Assembly: GCA_016930535.1 (NCBI GenBank)
Contig: JAFGGN010000035.1
Span: 1-64,000 of the forward strand
Reading direction: 5' to 3'
Length of the DNA: 64,000 nucleotides
DNA from: a bacterium
GTDB lineage: Bacteria; Zhuqueibacterota; QNDG01; JAFGCO01
Shown: piece by piece, positions 34,624-44,395 of the stretch
Layout: each line of letters starts with the position of its first letter
Numbering within the stretch: position 1 is the stretch's first letter
The notes under the pieces: model-generated
What the model was told of the DNA's origin: nothing
What the model saw: the letters and a program-made list of their open reading frames with translations, nothing else
Database searches by the model: none
Position numbers and translations under genes: made by a program

Positions 34624-37600
34624 ATGAGAAAAATGTTCACGTTCTTGACGATTGTTCTGATAATCGTACTTGCATCGCAGCCATTATTCGGAGCGAGCGG
34701 CGGAATCAAAGGGATCGTTTACGACTCGACCACGGGAGATGCCCTTGCCGGCGCCAATGTTTTCATCGAAGGGACCAGCATAGGCACGGCTTCGAATCTG
34801 GAAGGGGAATACGTCCTCTCAAATGTTCCTCAGGGAGACTATACCCTAAAAGTGACTTATATCGGTTACAATACCGTGACACAGGATATCACCATCCGCG
34901 GCAACCAGACGACTGTGCAGAATATTGAGATGGAAGCAGTCGTTGTCGAGGGTTCTGAAGTTGTTATCACCGCGCAGGCCGTCGGTCAAAAGGGGGCCAT
35001 CAATCAGCAGCTGGCCTCAAAAAATATCGTCAGCATCGTATCATCGGCCAGAATACAGGAACTGCCGGATGCCAATGCCGCAGAATCGATCGGCAGGCTG
35101 CCCGGTGTTTCATTGATCCGGTCCGGCGGCCAGGCCACACAGGTGGTTATTCGCGGGATCAGCCCGGAATACAGCCAGATCACCGTAGCCGGCGTTCCCA
35201 TTCCGGCAAATGAAGGGCAGCGGCAAATCGATTCAAGAGACAGTGAGGGCTACCGGTTCGGCGGCGGCCGGGGTGTGGACATGAGAATGATTTCATCCAG
35301 CACACTCGACAAGATCGCGGTTTTCAAGACAAATACACCGGATATGGATGCCGCCGTTCTTGGAGGCACCGTGGATCTGGGCATCAGGAAAGCGCGAAAA
35401 TCCGTGACGGACACGACCGGATTCCGCTTTCTGGACCTGCCGTACATGCCGGCCATTTCTCTGGAAGCCCAGGGCGGCTATACGGATCTGACAAATGAGT
35501 ACAACAATTATAAATTTGACATGAGTCTTGAAAGAAGATTTTCAAATGAACGTTTCGGTATCTATTTACAGGGCATTATACAGAAACAGAATTTCACTTC
35601 AAACCGGCTGGATGCCAACTATACGCAGATTGCCAAGACGATCAATCCGGACTCGCTGGCCCTGTACGGCCTCAATCTCTACTTCTATCCCAGAGAAGAA
35701 AAAAGAGTCAACGGAACGGTCACGCTGGACTATGAAATTCCCAACGGGAACCTGGCTTTGACCAATCTTTTCAGCCAGAGCGAATCGAACACCAATTATT
35801 TTCAGCAGCAGTACGGTCTCGAGAGAGGCGGCAACAACATTCATTACTATGCCAACAACTCACCCAACAAACTGAACCTGATGTCGAACATTCTGAATTT
35901 CAATCAGAAAACACCGCTGGTCGATGTCAATGCAACGCTTTCCCATTCGTATTCCGAGAACATTTCACCCGATTCGTGGACGATCATGTTCGAACAGCTT
36001 TCCACGGGAACCGATCAGGTGGACGAGGAGCTCCCGCCTGTCGAAATCGCCGCGCTGGCCCATCAGCATGTTCTTTTTGATCAACTCGAACTGAGAAACG
36101 TGAGCACCTCCAACAGCAAGACCACACAGAGAGAATTAAGAGCGGCGCTCGATCTGTCCAGGGAATTCATCCTTGCCGATTTTCTCACCCTGGATCTGAA
36201 AACCGGCGGCATGGTGGCCAGCACGGATCGTTCCCATGATTACAACCGGGGAGCTGGTTCTGTCTGGTTCGGCGAGATCGGTGAAAGAATCGTGGATGCC
36301 TATCCATGGCTGTCGGACTGGGGCATCTCGTCGGAAACCAATGCCCGCTTGTTTATCACCCCGTTTATGGATCCGGATATGAAAATAGGCACGTTTCTGG
36401 ACAACAAATTCACTTTCGACAACAAACTGAATCTGGATTACATGCGGAGAATCAAAGAAATTGTGGTGGATTACGGCAACAATCTGGATGCGGCCCCGAC
36501 TGGCGGTGCCGGAGCGTGGGTGCCGGATATGTTCGGCAATCAGGCGAGCGATTATTCAGGAGACGAATCCCGAAGCGCCGGATACCTGATGGGCACATTC
36601 AATATCGGCCAGAAAGTATCCGTCATGGCCGGTGTACGGTACCAGGAACTGAAGACGACCTACAGGGCAAACCGGTTCTACAATGCAAGCGTTTCCAATC
36701 CGTACCCGAATGAACTGCCCCACATCGACACGACAATGACCAAAACGCATGGCTACTGGCTGCCCGGCTATAACATCAAATTCAGTCCCGTATCCTGGCT
36801 CAGCATACGCGGTGCGTATTCGAATACCCTGGCCTATCCCAATTTCCGTGCCATTATCCCGATTGTCAACGTATTTACCGGCCGTGTGAACTGGAACAAT
36901 GCGGATCTGAAACCCATCCGTTCCGAAAATTTCGACTTGCAGCTTTCCGTGTACAACAACCAGCTGGGCCTGTTCACATTCGGCGGATTCAGGAAAAACA
37001 TCGATGATTTTGTATTCTTCCAGTCCGGTTATGTCAACGATCCGACCCAATACGAAGGCTTGTATGGGGTGCCGCAATATCCGTCACTGAACACCAAGGG
37101 ATACACGATCGCGACCTATTACAACAATCCCCACCGGGTTGAATTATGGGGGCTCGAATCGGACTGGCAGACTCATTTCTGGTACCTGCCGGGCGTATTG
37201 AGCGGACTGGTCCTGAACGTGAATTATACCCATGTATTTTCTGAGGCCAAATATCCGCACACGATCGTGGGCAATTCAGGATTCCCGTTTTTCCAGCCGA
37301 CATATACGGATACGTTATATACCGACCGGCTGATCAACCAGCCGGATGATATTGTCAATGTCTCCCTGGGGTTCGACTACAAGGGTTTTTCGGTTCTGGT
37401 GTCCACGATTTATCAGTCCGCCATTTTCAACAGTACGAACTTCTGGAATGCCCTGAGAACGGACAAGGAAGAATATCTGCGGTGGGATATCGTGGCAAAG
37501 CAGAAGCTGCCCTTCTACGATATGGAAGTGTTCCTGAACCTCAATAACCTGAATGGCGCAAACGACACCTTCATTGTCAGGGGGAACGGTTTCCGCGACA

Positions 37601-37656
37601 CAGACGAATCGTATGGGCTGACCGGCGAACTGGGATTCAGAATGTATTTCAGATAA
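34624..37656 (+). CDS. TonB-dependent outer-membrane receptor
   Basis: 1010 residues from the ATG at 34624, chosen because AAGGAGG lies about 9 bases upstream and a clean signal peptide (1-24) follows; ATGs at 34576 and 34615 fit less well. Residues ~25-110 form a carboxypeptidase-regulatory-like domain (G-I-K-G-I-V-Y-D; G-A-N-V-F-I-E-G-T), ~125-260 the plug (L-P-D-A-N-A-A-E-S-I-G-R-L-P-G-V; V-V-I-R-G-I-S-P-E), and the rest the 22-strand barrel ending in F-R-M-Y-F-R. Receptors of this kind import oligosaccharides with TonB energy. No SusD-like lipoprotein accompanies it. Divergent from GH2 and followed by a beta-helix protein and further glycosidases. Confidence 0.92.
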   Translation: MRKMFTFLTIVLIIVLASQPLFGASGGIKGIVYDSTTGDALAGANVFIEGTSIGTASNLEGEYVLSNVPQGDYTLKVTYIGYNTVTQDITIRGNQTTVQNIEMEAVVVEGSEVVITAQAVGQKGAINQQLASKNIVSIVSSARIQELPDANAAESIGRLPGVSLIRSGGQATQVVIRGISPEYSQITVAGVPIPANEGQRQIDSRDSEGYRFGGGRGVDMRMISSSTLDKIAVFKTNTPDMDAAVLGGTVDLGIRKARKSVTDTTGFRFLDLPYMPAISLEAQGGYTDLTNEYNNYKFDMSLERRFSNERFGIYLQGIIQKQNFTSNRLDANYTQIAKTINPDSLALYGLNLYFYPREEKRVNGTVTLDYEIPNGNLALTNLFSQSESNTNYFQQQYGLERGGNNIHYYANNSPNKLNLMSNILNFNQKTPLVDVNATLSHSYSENISPDSWTIMFEQLSTGTDQVDEELPPVEIAALAHQHVLFDQLELRNVSTSNSKTTQRELRAALDLSREFILADFLTLDLKTGGMVASTDRSHDYNRGAGSVWFGEIGERIVDAYPWLSDWGISSETNARLFITPFMDPDMKIGTFLDNKFTFDNKLNLDYMRRIKEIVVDYGNNLDAAPTGGAGAWVPDMFGNQASDYSGDESRSAGYLMGTFNIGQKVSVMAGVRYQELKTTYRANRFYNASVSNPYPNELPHIDTTMTKTHGYWLPGYNIKFSPVSWLSIRGAYSNTLAYPNFRAIIPIVNVFTGRVNWNNADLKPIRSENFDLQLSVYNNQLGLFTFGGFRKNIDDFVFFQSGYVNDPTQYEGLYGVPQYPSLNTKGYTIATYYNNPHRVELWGLESDWQTHFWYLPGVLSGLVLNVNYTHVFSEAKYPHTIVGNSGFPFFQPTYTDTLYTDRLINQPDDIVNVSLGFDYKGFSVLVSTIYQSAIFNSTNFWNALRTDKEEYLRWDIVAKQKLPFYDMEVFLNLNNLNGANDTFIVRGNGFRDTDESYGLTGELGFRMYFR

Positions 37657-37676
37657 TCGGGGATTATTATTGCGGA

Positions 37677-37715
37677 ATAAGCGCTGTGACGGTTACAGCC
37701 ATCCGCAGTGCTTAT
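37677..37715 (+). terminator. Hairpin after the TonB receptor
   Basis: ATAAGCGCTG and CAGTGCTTAT pair over 10 bp (one G-U in RNA) around a 19-base loop that includes CTGT...ACAG. No T-tract, so it may be a 3'-end stabiliser or attenuator rather than a full terminator. Confidence 0.4.
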
Positions 37716-37785
37716 AATCCGACATCAAATAGATAAAAAGGCTTAATAGGTGTATTCTTTGGATTCATACGTTTTATACTGCAAA

Positions 37786-37801
37786 AGAAAAGGAGGTGAT
37801 T
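37786..37801 (+). promoter_or_regulatory. Orphan extended Shine-Dalgarno sequence
   Basis: AAAAGGAGGTGATT matches the complement of the typical bacterial 16S rRNA 3' end over about 11 bases, yet no ATG, GTG or TTG follows within translation distance. The next gene has its own site (AAGGAG at 37862) 70 bases later. May be a ribosome standby or leader element. Confidence 0.4.
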
Positions 37802-37873
37802 CGATTAACAGACTCAGCTAATACCTGGTTATAGGTAAAACCTGTCAATCTTAGCACAAAAAAGGAGTGGAGT

Positions 37874-39577
37874 ATGAAAAAGCAAATCGTGGCCATTCTG
37901 GTGATGGCAGTCATCGTATTACCCTTTGCAAACGTACAGGCGAAAGACGAAATGATGGTGTCTGCAATGCCCCCCGGAAACCTGAATACCGTAATCAACG
38001 CGGATATCGTCAACGGTGAATCCGGACATGTTTACGTGCTTCAGCAAACCGGAGCGCTCGATACCACCTATTTCATTACGGAAGAAATCCGGATCAAGAA
38101 TCTGAAAATCATCGGAAGGAACAATCCCGTTACCGGACGCCCCCCGGTCATCGCGCCTTTCATCAATTCGGACGGTTCCTCCCCCGGCAATATTGCCGTT
38201 GCAATAGACAACGGATATGTCGATTTTCAGAATCTTTATCTTCTGGGAACACGGACCGACGGCTCCCAGGTCACACAGCAGTGCATCAGCACCAGTGACA
38301 GCTGCAGACTGATGGTGGACCACTGTATTATCGAAAATTTCGGTTCCACGGGCACGCCGAACATCCTGAATACGTGGAATGCCATCGGTTCGGACATTTT
38401 CGTGACCAACTGTCTGTTCCGGAACAATCAGAGCAACATTCCGCAGAATCCGGGCATGAACTGGGCTGGTCCCGGTGTCAATGCCATCGACACCATGGTC
38501 GTCAAAAACAGCACCTTCTTTATCATGGGCGGCAATATCGAGGGATCCGGATCATCCATGGGGTATATTGAATTCGATCACAATACCATGTTTATGCATA
38601 CCAAATCTTCTCCGTTCTCCATGCGGCAGATGCATAACGCGAAGATCACAAACAATATTTTCTTCAGTGTGTATTCATCAGGTCTGGATTCAAACCATGT
38701 TTACAATACTCAGGTTTACAATGCCAATTTTTTCAGCCCCCCTGCCATCCTCACGATGGACTCGCTGTACGAACAGCTGGAAGGGGATCCTTACTTCCTG
38801 ACGGAAGCGGACAGAAACATTGAAGCCACCAACAACGCCTATTTCTGGCCCCAGAAGATTGTGGACAACTTTGCCACATTGAACGGCAACCCGATCTATC
38901 AGGCGGTCGGCGGTCCGATCATGGCCCCGGTATGGGCTGCAGCAAGACCGGGCGCGGAAGCCATTCTGGATCTGCCCAATATCCATATTGCCGAAGCGGA
39001 CAATTTCGCCCTGGATCCCGGGTTCGATGCCGCTCTGGTCGATGCAGCTTCTGACAGTATGGCCAGGTTCGTCAGGCACATCTGGCAGAACGGCGGCGAC
39101 GGTGCGGGATCACGCCCATTTGTTTACAAGGCCAATCCCATCACTCCTTATGACGGCGTTGCAGCGGACTGGGCAAGTACGCAGGGATATCCCGTAAGAG
39201 AAAACCTGCGGTATACCAATGCCACGCTTCTGACGGCGGATAACGGCAAGCCCATCGGTGACCTGAACTGGTTCCCGGAATACTCAAGTGTCCGCAACAG
39301 GTCCGGCATACCGGCCGCGTTCGCACTGGACCAGAATTATCCGAATCCGTTCAACCCCGTAACAAACATCAAATACAACATGATGAACCGTGGCCATGTG
39401 ACCCTGAAAGTCTATAATTTGTCAGGTCAGGAAGTCGCGACGCTGGTCAATGAAGTGCTGCCTGCCGGAGAATATTCGGTACCTTTCAATGCTTCACAAC
39501 TGGCAAGCGGCGTCTACATGTACACACTCGAAACGCAGAACTATTCCGTATCAAAGAAAATGCTGCTCCTGAAATAA
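37874..39577 (+). CDS. Secreted right-handed beta-helix protein, T9SS-sorted
   Basis: 567 residues, good ribosome site (AAGGAG). Signal peptide (1-23), then a parallel beta-helix of the pectin-lyase-fold type (~55-260: I-K-N-L-K-I-I-G-R-N-N, V-D-F-Q-N-L-Y-L-L-G, L-M-V-D-H-C-I-I-E-N-F-G, V-K-N-S-T-F-F-I, I-E-F-D-H-N-T-M-F, I-T-N-N-I-F-F). A less repetitive ~200-residue region follows, then the T9SS domain (~485-567; N-Y-P-N-P-F-N-P; ends K-K-M-L-L-L-K). I see no defined lyase family or catalytic residues; it may be a polysaccharide-binding or lyase protein. Probably co-transcribed with the TonB receptor. Confidence 0.75.
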   Translation: MKKQIVAILVMAVIVLPFANVQAKDEMMVSAMPPGNLNTVINADIVNGESGHVYVLQQTGALDTTYFITEEIRIKNLKIIGRNNPVTGRPPVIAPFINSDGSSPGNIAVAIDNGYVDFQNLYLLGTRTDGSQVTQQCISTSDSCRLMVDHCIIENFGSTGTPNILNTWNAIGSDIFVTNCLFRNNQSNIPQNPGMNWAGPGVNAIDTMVVKNSTFFIMGGNIEGSGSSMGYIEFDHNTMFMHTKSSPFSMRQMHNAKITNNIFFSVYSSGLDSNHVYNTQVYNANFFSPPAILTMDSLYEQLEGDPYFLTEADRNIEATNNAYFWPQKIVDNFATLNGNPIYQAVGGPIMAPVWAAARPGAEAILDLPNIHIAEADNFALDPGFDAALVDAASDSMARFVRHIWQNGGDGAGSRPFVYKANPITPYDGVAADWASTQGYPVRENLRYTNATLLTADNGKPIGDLNWFPEYSSVRNRSGIPAAFALDQNYPNPFNPVTNIKYNMMNRGHVTLKVYNLSGQEVATLVNEVLPAGEYSVPFNASQLASGVYMYTLETQNYSVSKKMLLLK

Positions 39578-40022
39578 CGCTCGCATCTTTCGTGGCTCAT
39601 CCAAAGGCTTGCAGAAATCCTGCAAGCCTTTGGATTATTTAAACGACATGTCTTGTTAAAGGAAGGAAAAAGCATCTTTGCCTTAGGTTCATCATGCGAT
39701 GTGGGAACAGTGTTTTTCAATCCGCGCGTATGAACAGGAATTTTGCAGTATCATGACCGGCCCCGAGGGTCATGTTCCACATAAAGAATTTGATCAATAT
39801 AAAGAGGTCCGGCTCTATACAGATGCAACCGTGATTCATGAAATGATAAGCAATCAGGACGCCTGCATAGACAGTGCGTTTTTACATAAATAATGCAGTT
39901 ATAAATATGTGCCGGTCCGCCTTATGATTCCGGCCGGACAATTGACAATTCAACAGAAAGGATTTAAATCCTTTTGGAATAAATTATTGAATATGGATAA
40001 TCACAAAACCCAGAGGACCCAT
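39578..40022. other. Spacer between beta-helix protein and second GH2
   Basis: Contains a terminator-like hairpin near its start and otherwise only weak frames; a 64-codon frame at 39699-39893 has no ribosome site or recognisable product. Confidence 0.5.
39601..39633 (+). terminator. Rho-independent terminator-like hairpin
   Basis: CCAAAGGCTTGCAG and CTGCAAGCCTTTGG form a perfect 14-bp stem with a five-base loop, followed by ATTATTT. It lies 23 bases past the beta-helix gene stop and should end that transcript. Confidence 0.75.
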
Positions 40023-42455
40023 ATGAAACTGCACAATGGTTTGCGTATCGCGATGGTATTGATTTTTTCCGGGTTATTGAGTTGTTCCATGAAGGAATCT
40101 TCAAATACCAGAATCGTCGTCAATTTTAATGATGGCTGGAAATTTCACCTGGGAGATGTTCAGGACGCAGAAAAAAATGATTTCAATGATGCCGGCTGGA
40201 CAAAACTTGATTTGCCGCACGATTGGAGCGTCAAAGGCCCTTATGATCCTGACCTGGCAAGCTGTACAGGTTATCTGCCGGGCGGTATCGGCTGGTACAG
40301 GAAAACATTCGACGTGGCAGCCGGGGACAGAAATAAAAATCATTATATCTATTTTATGGGGATATATCGAAACGGCGAGGTATTTATCAATGGCCATTCT
40401 TTGGGGATGCGTCCCAACGGGTATATCTCAACCTTTTATAACCTGGGTCCCCATATCAGATACGGGCAAAAAAACTGCATTGCAGTGCGTGTGGATCACA
40501 GTCAGTCGATCGATTCAAGGTGGTACACAGGATCCGGCATTTATCGTGATGTGCAGCTCATTGTGACCAATCCCATCCATATCGATCATTGGGGTATCTA
40601 TTTTACCACGCCGGTCGTCACCGATGAACTGGCTATCGCCCGTACCCAGAATTCGATCATCAATACGTCGGACAAGACAGACTCGGTTGAAATCGTGCAG
40701 AACATACGTGATGTAGCGGGCGATATCGTTTCGACTTCTTCAAAGGAGCTCGCTGTTCCTGCAAACGACGGGACCGTGATCATACAAAATCTGAAAATCG
40801 GACAGCCCAGGTTGTGGTCCGTCGATGATCCGGTCCTGTACACACTTGAAACATCCGTTTATCAGGGAAATAAGCTGATCGATTCATCAGAAAAGAAAGT
40901 GGGTATCAGGACATTTCAATTCGATGCGGACAGCGGATTTTCATTAAACGGCCAAGCGATGAAAGTGAAAGGTGTCTGCCTGCATCATGATTCAGGCTGT
41001 CTGGGATCCGTGGTCCTGCGCGAGGTGTGGGAGCGCCGCCTGATCACGTTAAAATCATTGGGATGCAACGCTGTTCGGACAAGCCATAATCCCAGGTCTC
41101 CGGTATTCTATGACCTCTGTGATGAATTGGGATTGCTTGTGTTGAACGAGGCCTTCGACGAATGGGAATTCCCGAAGAAGAAATGGATCAAGGGCTGGAA
41201 TGTCGGAACGCCGGGCTTTCAGGGGCCTGCCGAATTCTTCAATGATTGGGCGGAAAGCGATTTACGTGACATGGTACTGCGGGACCGGAACCATCCGTCG
41301 GTTTTTATGTGGAGTATTGGAAACGAGGTAGACTACCCCAACGATCCGTACAGTCACCCCATGCTGGATAAGGCGGGCATAGAGCAGCAGCATACATGGG
41401 GATATTTACCCGACCATCCCGATGCGGAAAGACTGGGTGGAATCGCAAAAAAACTGGCTGCCGTTGTTCGCCAGTATGATCCTTCGAGACCGGTGACAGC
41501 CGGGCTGGCCGGTCCGGTCATGTCCAATGAAACGGAATATCCCGGCACTCTCGATGTGGTGGGGTACAATTATACGGAACGCCGTTATGCCATGGATCAC
41601 AAAACCTATCCGGACCGGATTTTATACGGCAGTGAAAACGGCCATTCATACGCTGCCTGGAAGGCTGTACGGGACAACGATTATATATTCGGACAATTTC
41701 TGTGGACCGGAATTGATTATCTGGGCGAAGCGCTCGCATGGCCCTCACGGGGATTCGGTTCCGGATTGCTGGACCTGGGCGGTTTCATGAAGCCCCGGGC
41801 CTATTTCAGGGAAAGTTTGTGGTCCGATAAACCCATGGTCTATTGCGGCACACTCAGTAACAATGAGAATAACAACCGGTTCCCTATTGACGCACCGCCT
41901 TTATGGAACTATAAGGACGGCGAAACGGTCCGGGTTGTCGTCTACACCAATTGCCGGAAAGCACAGCTTCTGCTCAACGGGCAGGAAATCGGGGAATCCC
42001 GGGCATATGACGATGAAGCAGGCTTTTTATTCTGGGATGTCCCCTATCAGGCCGGCACGCTCGAGGCGATCGGAATGAATGCCGGTCAACCCGCTGCGCG
42101 CTATGCCATTAAAACAGCACAAAAACCTCATTCTATCCGGACAAAAGCATGGGCCGAACCCATTGCCCGTGACAGGGGTATTGCGCAAATAGAAATACAC
42201 ATTGTGGATCAGGACGAAAACCCTGTTTTTCTCGCCGACAATGAAATCACCTGTACCACAGCCGGTCCGGTCAAACTGATCGGTCTTGAAGCGAGCAATC
42301 CGGCGGATATGGGCGATTATACGGACAATAAACAAAAGGCATACCAGGGCCGGATGATCGCCTATCTGGAGGCAACCGGAAAAAAGGGCGCGGCAAAAGT
42401 CACGTTTACATCGCCGGGCCTTGTGGCTTCGGTCGTTGAAATCAAGGTCGAATAA
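40023..42455 (+). CDS. Glycoside hydrolase family 2 lipoprotein (beta-galactosidase type)
   Basis: 810 residues from the ATG at 40023, which has GAGG upstream and gives a lipoprotein signal (L-L-S-C, Cys near residue 22); frames from 39909 would place 38 unlikely residues in front. Sugar-binding domain (W-K-F-H-L-G; L-P-H-D-W; W-Y-R-K-T-F), Ig-like domain, then the barrel with F-M-W-S-I-G-N-E-V-D (acid/base) and Y-G-S-E-N-G-H-S (nucleophile region), G-Q-F-L-W-T-G-I-D-Y-L-G-E, and C-terminal Ig domains like DUF4982. Expected to cleave beta-galactosides at the cell envelope. It shares an operon with the GH30 gene 32 bases downstream, which suggests galactan degradation. Confidence 0.88.
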   Translation: MKLHNGLRIAMVLIFSGLLSCSMKESSNTRIVVNFNDGWKFHLGDVQDAEKNDFNDAGWTKLDLPHDWSVKGPYDPDLASCTGYLPGGIGWYRKTFDVAAGDRNKNHYIYFMGIYRNGEVFINGHSLGMRPNGYISTFYNLGPHIRYGQKNCIAVRVDHSQSIDSRWYTGSGIYRDVQLIVTNPIHIDHWGIYFTTPVVTDELAIARTQNSIINTSDKTDSVEIVQNIRDVAGDIVSTSSKELAVPANDGTVIIQNLKIGQPRLWSVDDPVLYTLETSVYQGNKLIDSSEKKVGIRTFQFDADSGFSLNGQAMKVKGVCLHHDSGCLGSVVLREVWERRLITLKSLGCNAVRTSHNPRSPVFYDLCDELGLLVLNEAFDEWEFPKKKWIKGWNVGTPGFQGPAEFFNDWAESDLRDMVLRDRNHPSVFMWSIGNEVDYPNDPYSHPMLDKAGIEQQHTWGYLPDHPDAERLGGIAKKLAAVVRQYDPSRPVTAGLAGPVMSNETEYPGTLDVVGYNYTERRYAMDHKTYPDRILYGSENGHSYAAWKAVRDNDYIFGQFLWTGIDYLGEALAWPSRGFGSGLLDLGGFMKPRAYFRESLWSDKPMVYCGTLSNNENNNRFPIDAPPLWNYKDGETVRVVVYTNCRKAQLLLNGQEIGESRAYDDEAGFLFWDVPYQAGTLEAIGMNAGQPAARYAIKTAQKPHSIRTKAWAEPIARDRGIAQIEIHIVDQDENPVFLADNEITCTTAGPVKLIGLEASNPADMGDYTDNKQKAYQGRMIAYLEATGKKGAAKVTFTSPGLVASVVEIKVE

Positions 42456-42487
42456 GGGTCAAAACAGCCATTTACCGAGGAAGTACA

Positions 42488-44320
42488 ATGATATATTCCA
42501 GGTTTACCCGATTGAAATCCGGCATTCTTTTTATCCCCTTCACTCTGCTATGCTGGACCTCATCGACTGCTCAGGAAGTGACGCTGGAAATTGATACGTC
42601 CGCACAATACCAGGTTATTGATAATTTTGGCGCATCGGATTGCTGGTCCTTTCAGAAAATCGGTGCATGGCCGTCTTCAAAGAAAGAGCTGGTCGCCGAC
42701 CTGCTGTTTTCCATGGATAAAGGCATCGGACTATCGGCGTGGAGATTCAACATTGGCGGAGGTGAGGAGAATAACCGGATCAGTCACCCCTGGCGAAGCG
42801 TGGAAACATTCGAGATCTCAGAAGGCGTTTACGATTGGACAAGACAATCCAACGAAGTCTGGTTTCTGCATGCGGCCAAAGCCAGGGGTGTCGCGCAGTT
42901 TATTGCATTCGTCAACTCTCCGCCTGCACGAATGACAAAAAGCGGTTATACCAACTGCAATGACGGGCTGGGATCGACAAACCTGAAGGACGGCTATGAA
43001 GGACAATTCGCTGCCTACCTGGCCGACATCCTTGAACATTTCAGGGATGATGAAGGCATTGCATTCGATTATATCAGCCCGGTCAATGAACCCATCTGGG
43101 AGTGGAACAACAGCAATCAGGAAGGCAACAGGGCAAGCAATGCGGATATAAAAAATATTGTCAGCGCCTGTTACAGTACTTTTCAGAACCGACGGCTCGA
43201 AACGGAGATCATGATTCCGGAATGCGGCGATTTACCGGCATGGTATACCAGAGCCGTCGGAATTTCAAATAAATACGGCAAGATGTACGGCAATTATCTC
43301 ATTGATATATGCAAAGATACCACTGTGAATTACAAGATCAGCAAAAACCTGTGCGGCCATTCATACTGGTCGGAACGGCTGGATACTGAAATTTTGCAGC
43401 ATCGGTCCAATTTGAATCTGGTTTTCAGTCCGTACTTTAATCAAGGCTGGAAGTATTGGATGTCAGAGTATTGCCAGCTGGAGGGGCCGAACGGAGAGGG
43501 CGGCGGAGGCAGGGATTTATCCATGACCACGGCCCTGAATGTGGCCAGAATCATTCATTTTGACCTGGCGGTTGCCAATGCCAGTGCATGGCAGTGGTGG
43601 ACGGCTGTTTCACCCGAGAATTACAAGGACGGTTTGATCTATACCGACTATTTCGAACCGGGTGATTTTCCATCCATTCTCCAATCGAAGACGCTCTGGG
43701 CCCTGGGAAATTACAGCCGCTTTATCAGACCCGGGTCCGTCAGAATTGAATGCTCGGGAGCTTCGGACAGGTACAATGTGATGGCATCCGGCTATCTCGA
43801 CAGGGCGGACAGCTGCATCATCATCGTTGCCGTGAACGTAAGCAATGCCGCCTATCCTGTCTCCTTCAATTTTAAAAATTTACCGGGCAGCTCAGCGATA
43901 ACTCCCTATATCACGAGCGATCAGGCAGGGTACAGTCTGAAAGAAGGGACCGCATTTTCGTCAGACGAACAATTCAATCTTCCCGCAAAATCCGTTGTCA
44001 CATTTGTAAGGATGCTCGGGAACACGACAGGTATTGAAAATGGCCCGGACTCTGCTCCAGGTGAGCAGAACATGGGCAATTATCCCAATCCTTTTAATTC
44101 GGACACAACTATATCCTATACGGTAAAACGTGACGGACGTATTGTAATCGAGCTTTTTGACCTGAGAGGGAGAAAAATAGAAACGTTACTGGATGAAGTG
44201 AAACCTGCCGGAAATTACCGTCTCAATTATTCCGCACAGAATCTGAGTTCAGGGAAATACATGGTAAGGATTCATTCCAATCAGTCGGTTCAGTTCAAAA
44301 ATTTCGTTTTCATGAAATAG
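42488..44320 (+). CDS. Glycoside hydrolase family 30 (endo-beta-1,6-galactanase-like), T9SS-sorted
   Basis: 610 residues with signal peptide (1-29). GH30 barrel: I-D-N-F-G-A-S-D-C-W near the N-terminus, acid/base in Y-I-S-P-V-N-E-P-I-W-E-W (Glu201) and nucleophile in Y-W-M-S-E-Y-C-Q (Glu327), with a typical side beta-domain after ~400. The N-F-G-A-S-D-C-W and N-E-P-x-W-E-W pattern is close to fungal and bacterial endo-beta-1,6-galactanases, which attack arabinogalactan side chains; glucuronoxylanase activity is an alternative. A T9SS domain (~525-610; N-Y-P-N-P-F-N-S) ends it. GAGGAAG lies upstream of the ATG. Operon partner of the GH2 lipoprotein. Confidence 0.85.
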   Translation: MIYSRFTRLKSGILFIPFTLLCWTSSTAQEVTLEIDTSAQYQVIDNFGASDCWSFQKIGAWPSSKKELVADLLFSMDKGIGLSAWRFNIGGGEENNRISHPWRSVETFEISEGVYDWTRQSNEVWFLHAAKARGVAQFIAFVNSPPARMTKSGYTNCNDGLGSTNLKDGYEGQFAAYLADILEHFRDDEGIAFDYISPVNEPIWEWNNSNQEGNRASNADIKNIVSACYSTFQNRRLETEIMIPECGDLPAWYTRAVGISNKYGKMYGNYLIDICKDTTVNYKISKNLCGHSYWSERLDTEILQHRSNLNLVFSPYFNQGWKYWMSEYCQLEGPNGEGGGGRDLSMTTALNVARIIHFDLAVANASAWQWWTAVSPENYKDGLIYTDYFEPGDFPSILQSKTLWALGNYSRFIRPGSVRIECSGASDRYNVMASGYLDRADSCIIIVAVNVSNAAYPVSFNFKNLPGSSAITPYITSDQAGYSLKEGTAFSSDEQFNLPAKSVVTFVRMLGNTTGIENGPDSAPGEQNMGNYPNPFNSDTTISYTVKRDGRIVIELFDLRGRKIETLLDEVKPAGNYRLNYSAQNLSSGKYMVRIHSNQSVQFKNFVFMK

Positions 44321-44395
44321 AGTGCCCGGCTTCCCGCTGCTCAATGGATCAAAGAAGTGAAAATGCGCGAAACGGGCGGGTGGTGAAATCGTGTA

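Noticed and set aside
39699..39893. 64-codon plus-strand frame between beta-helix protein and GH2
   Set aside because: No ribosome site, no recognisable family, lies after a strong terminator.
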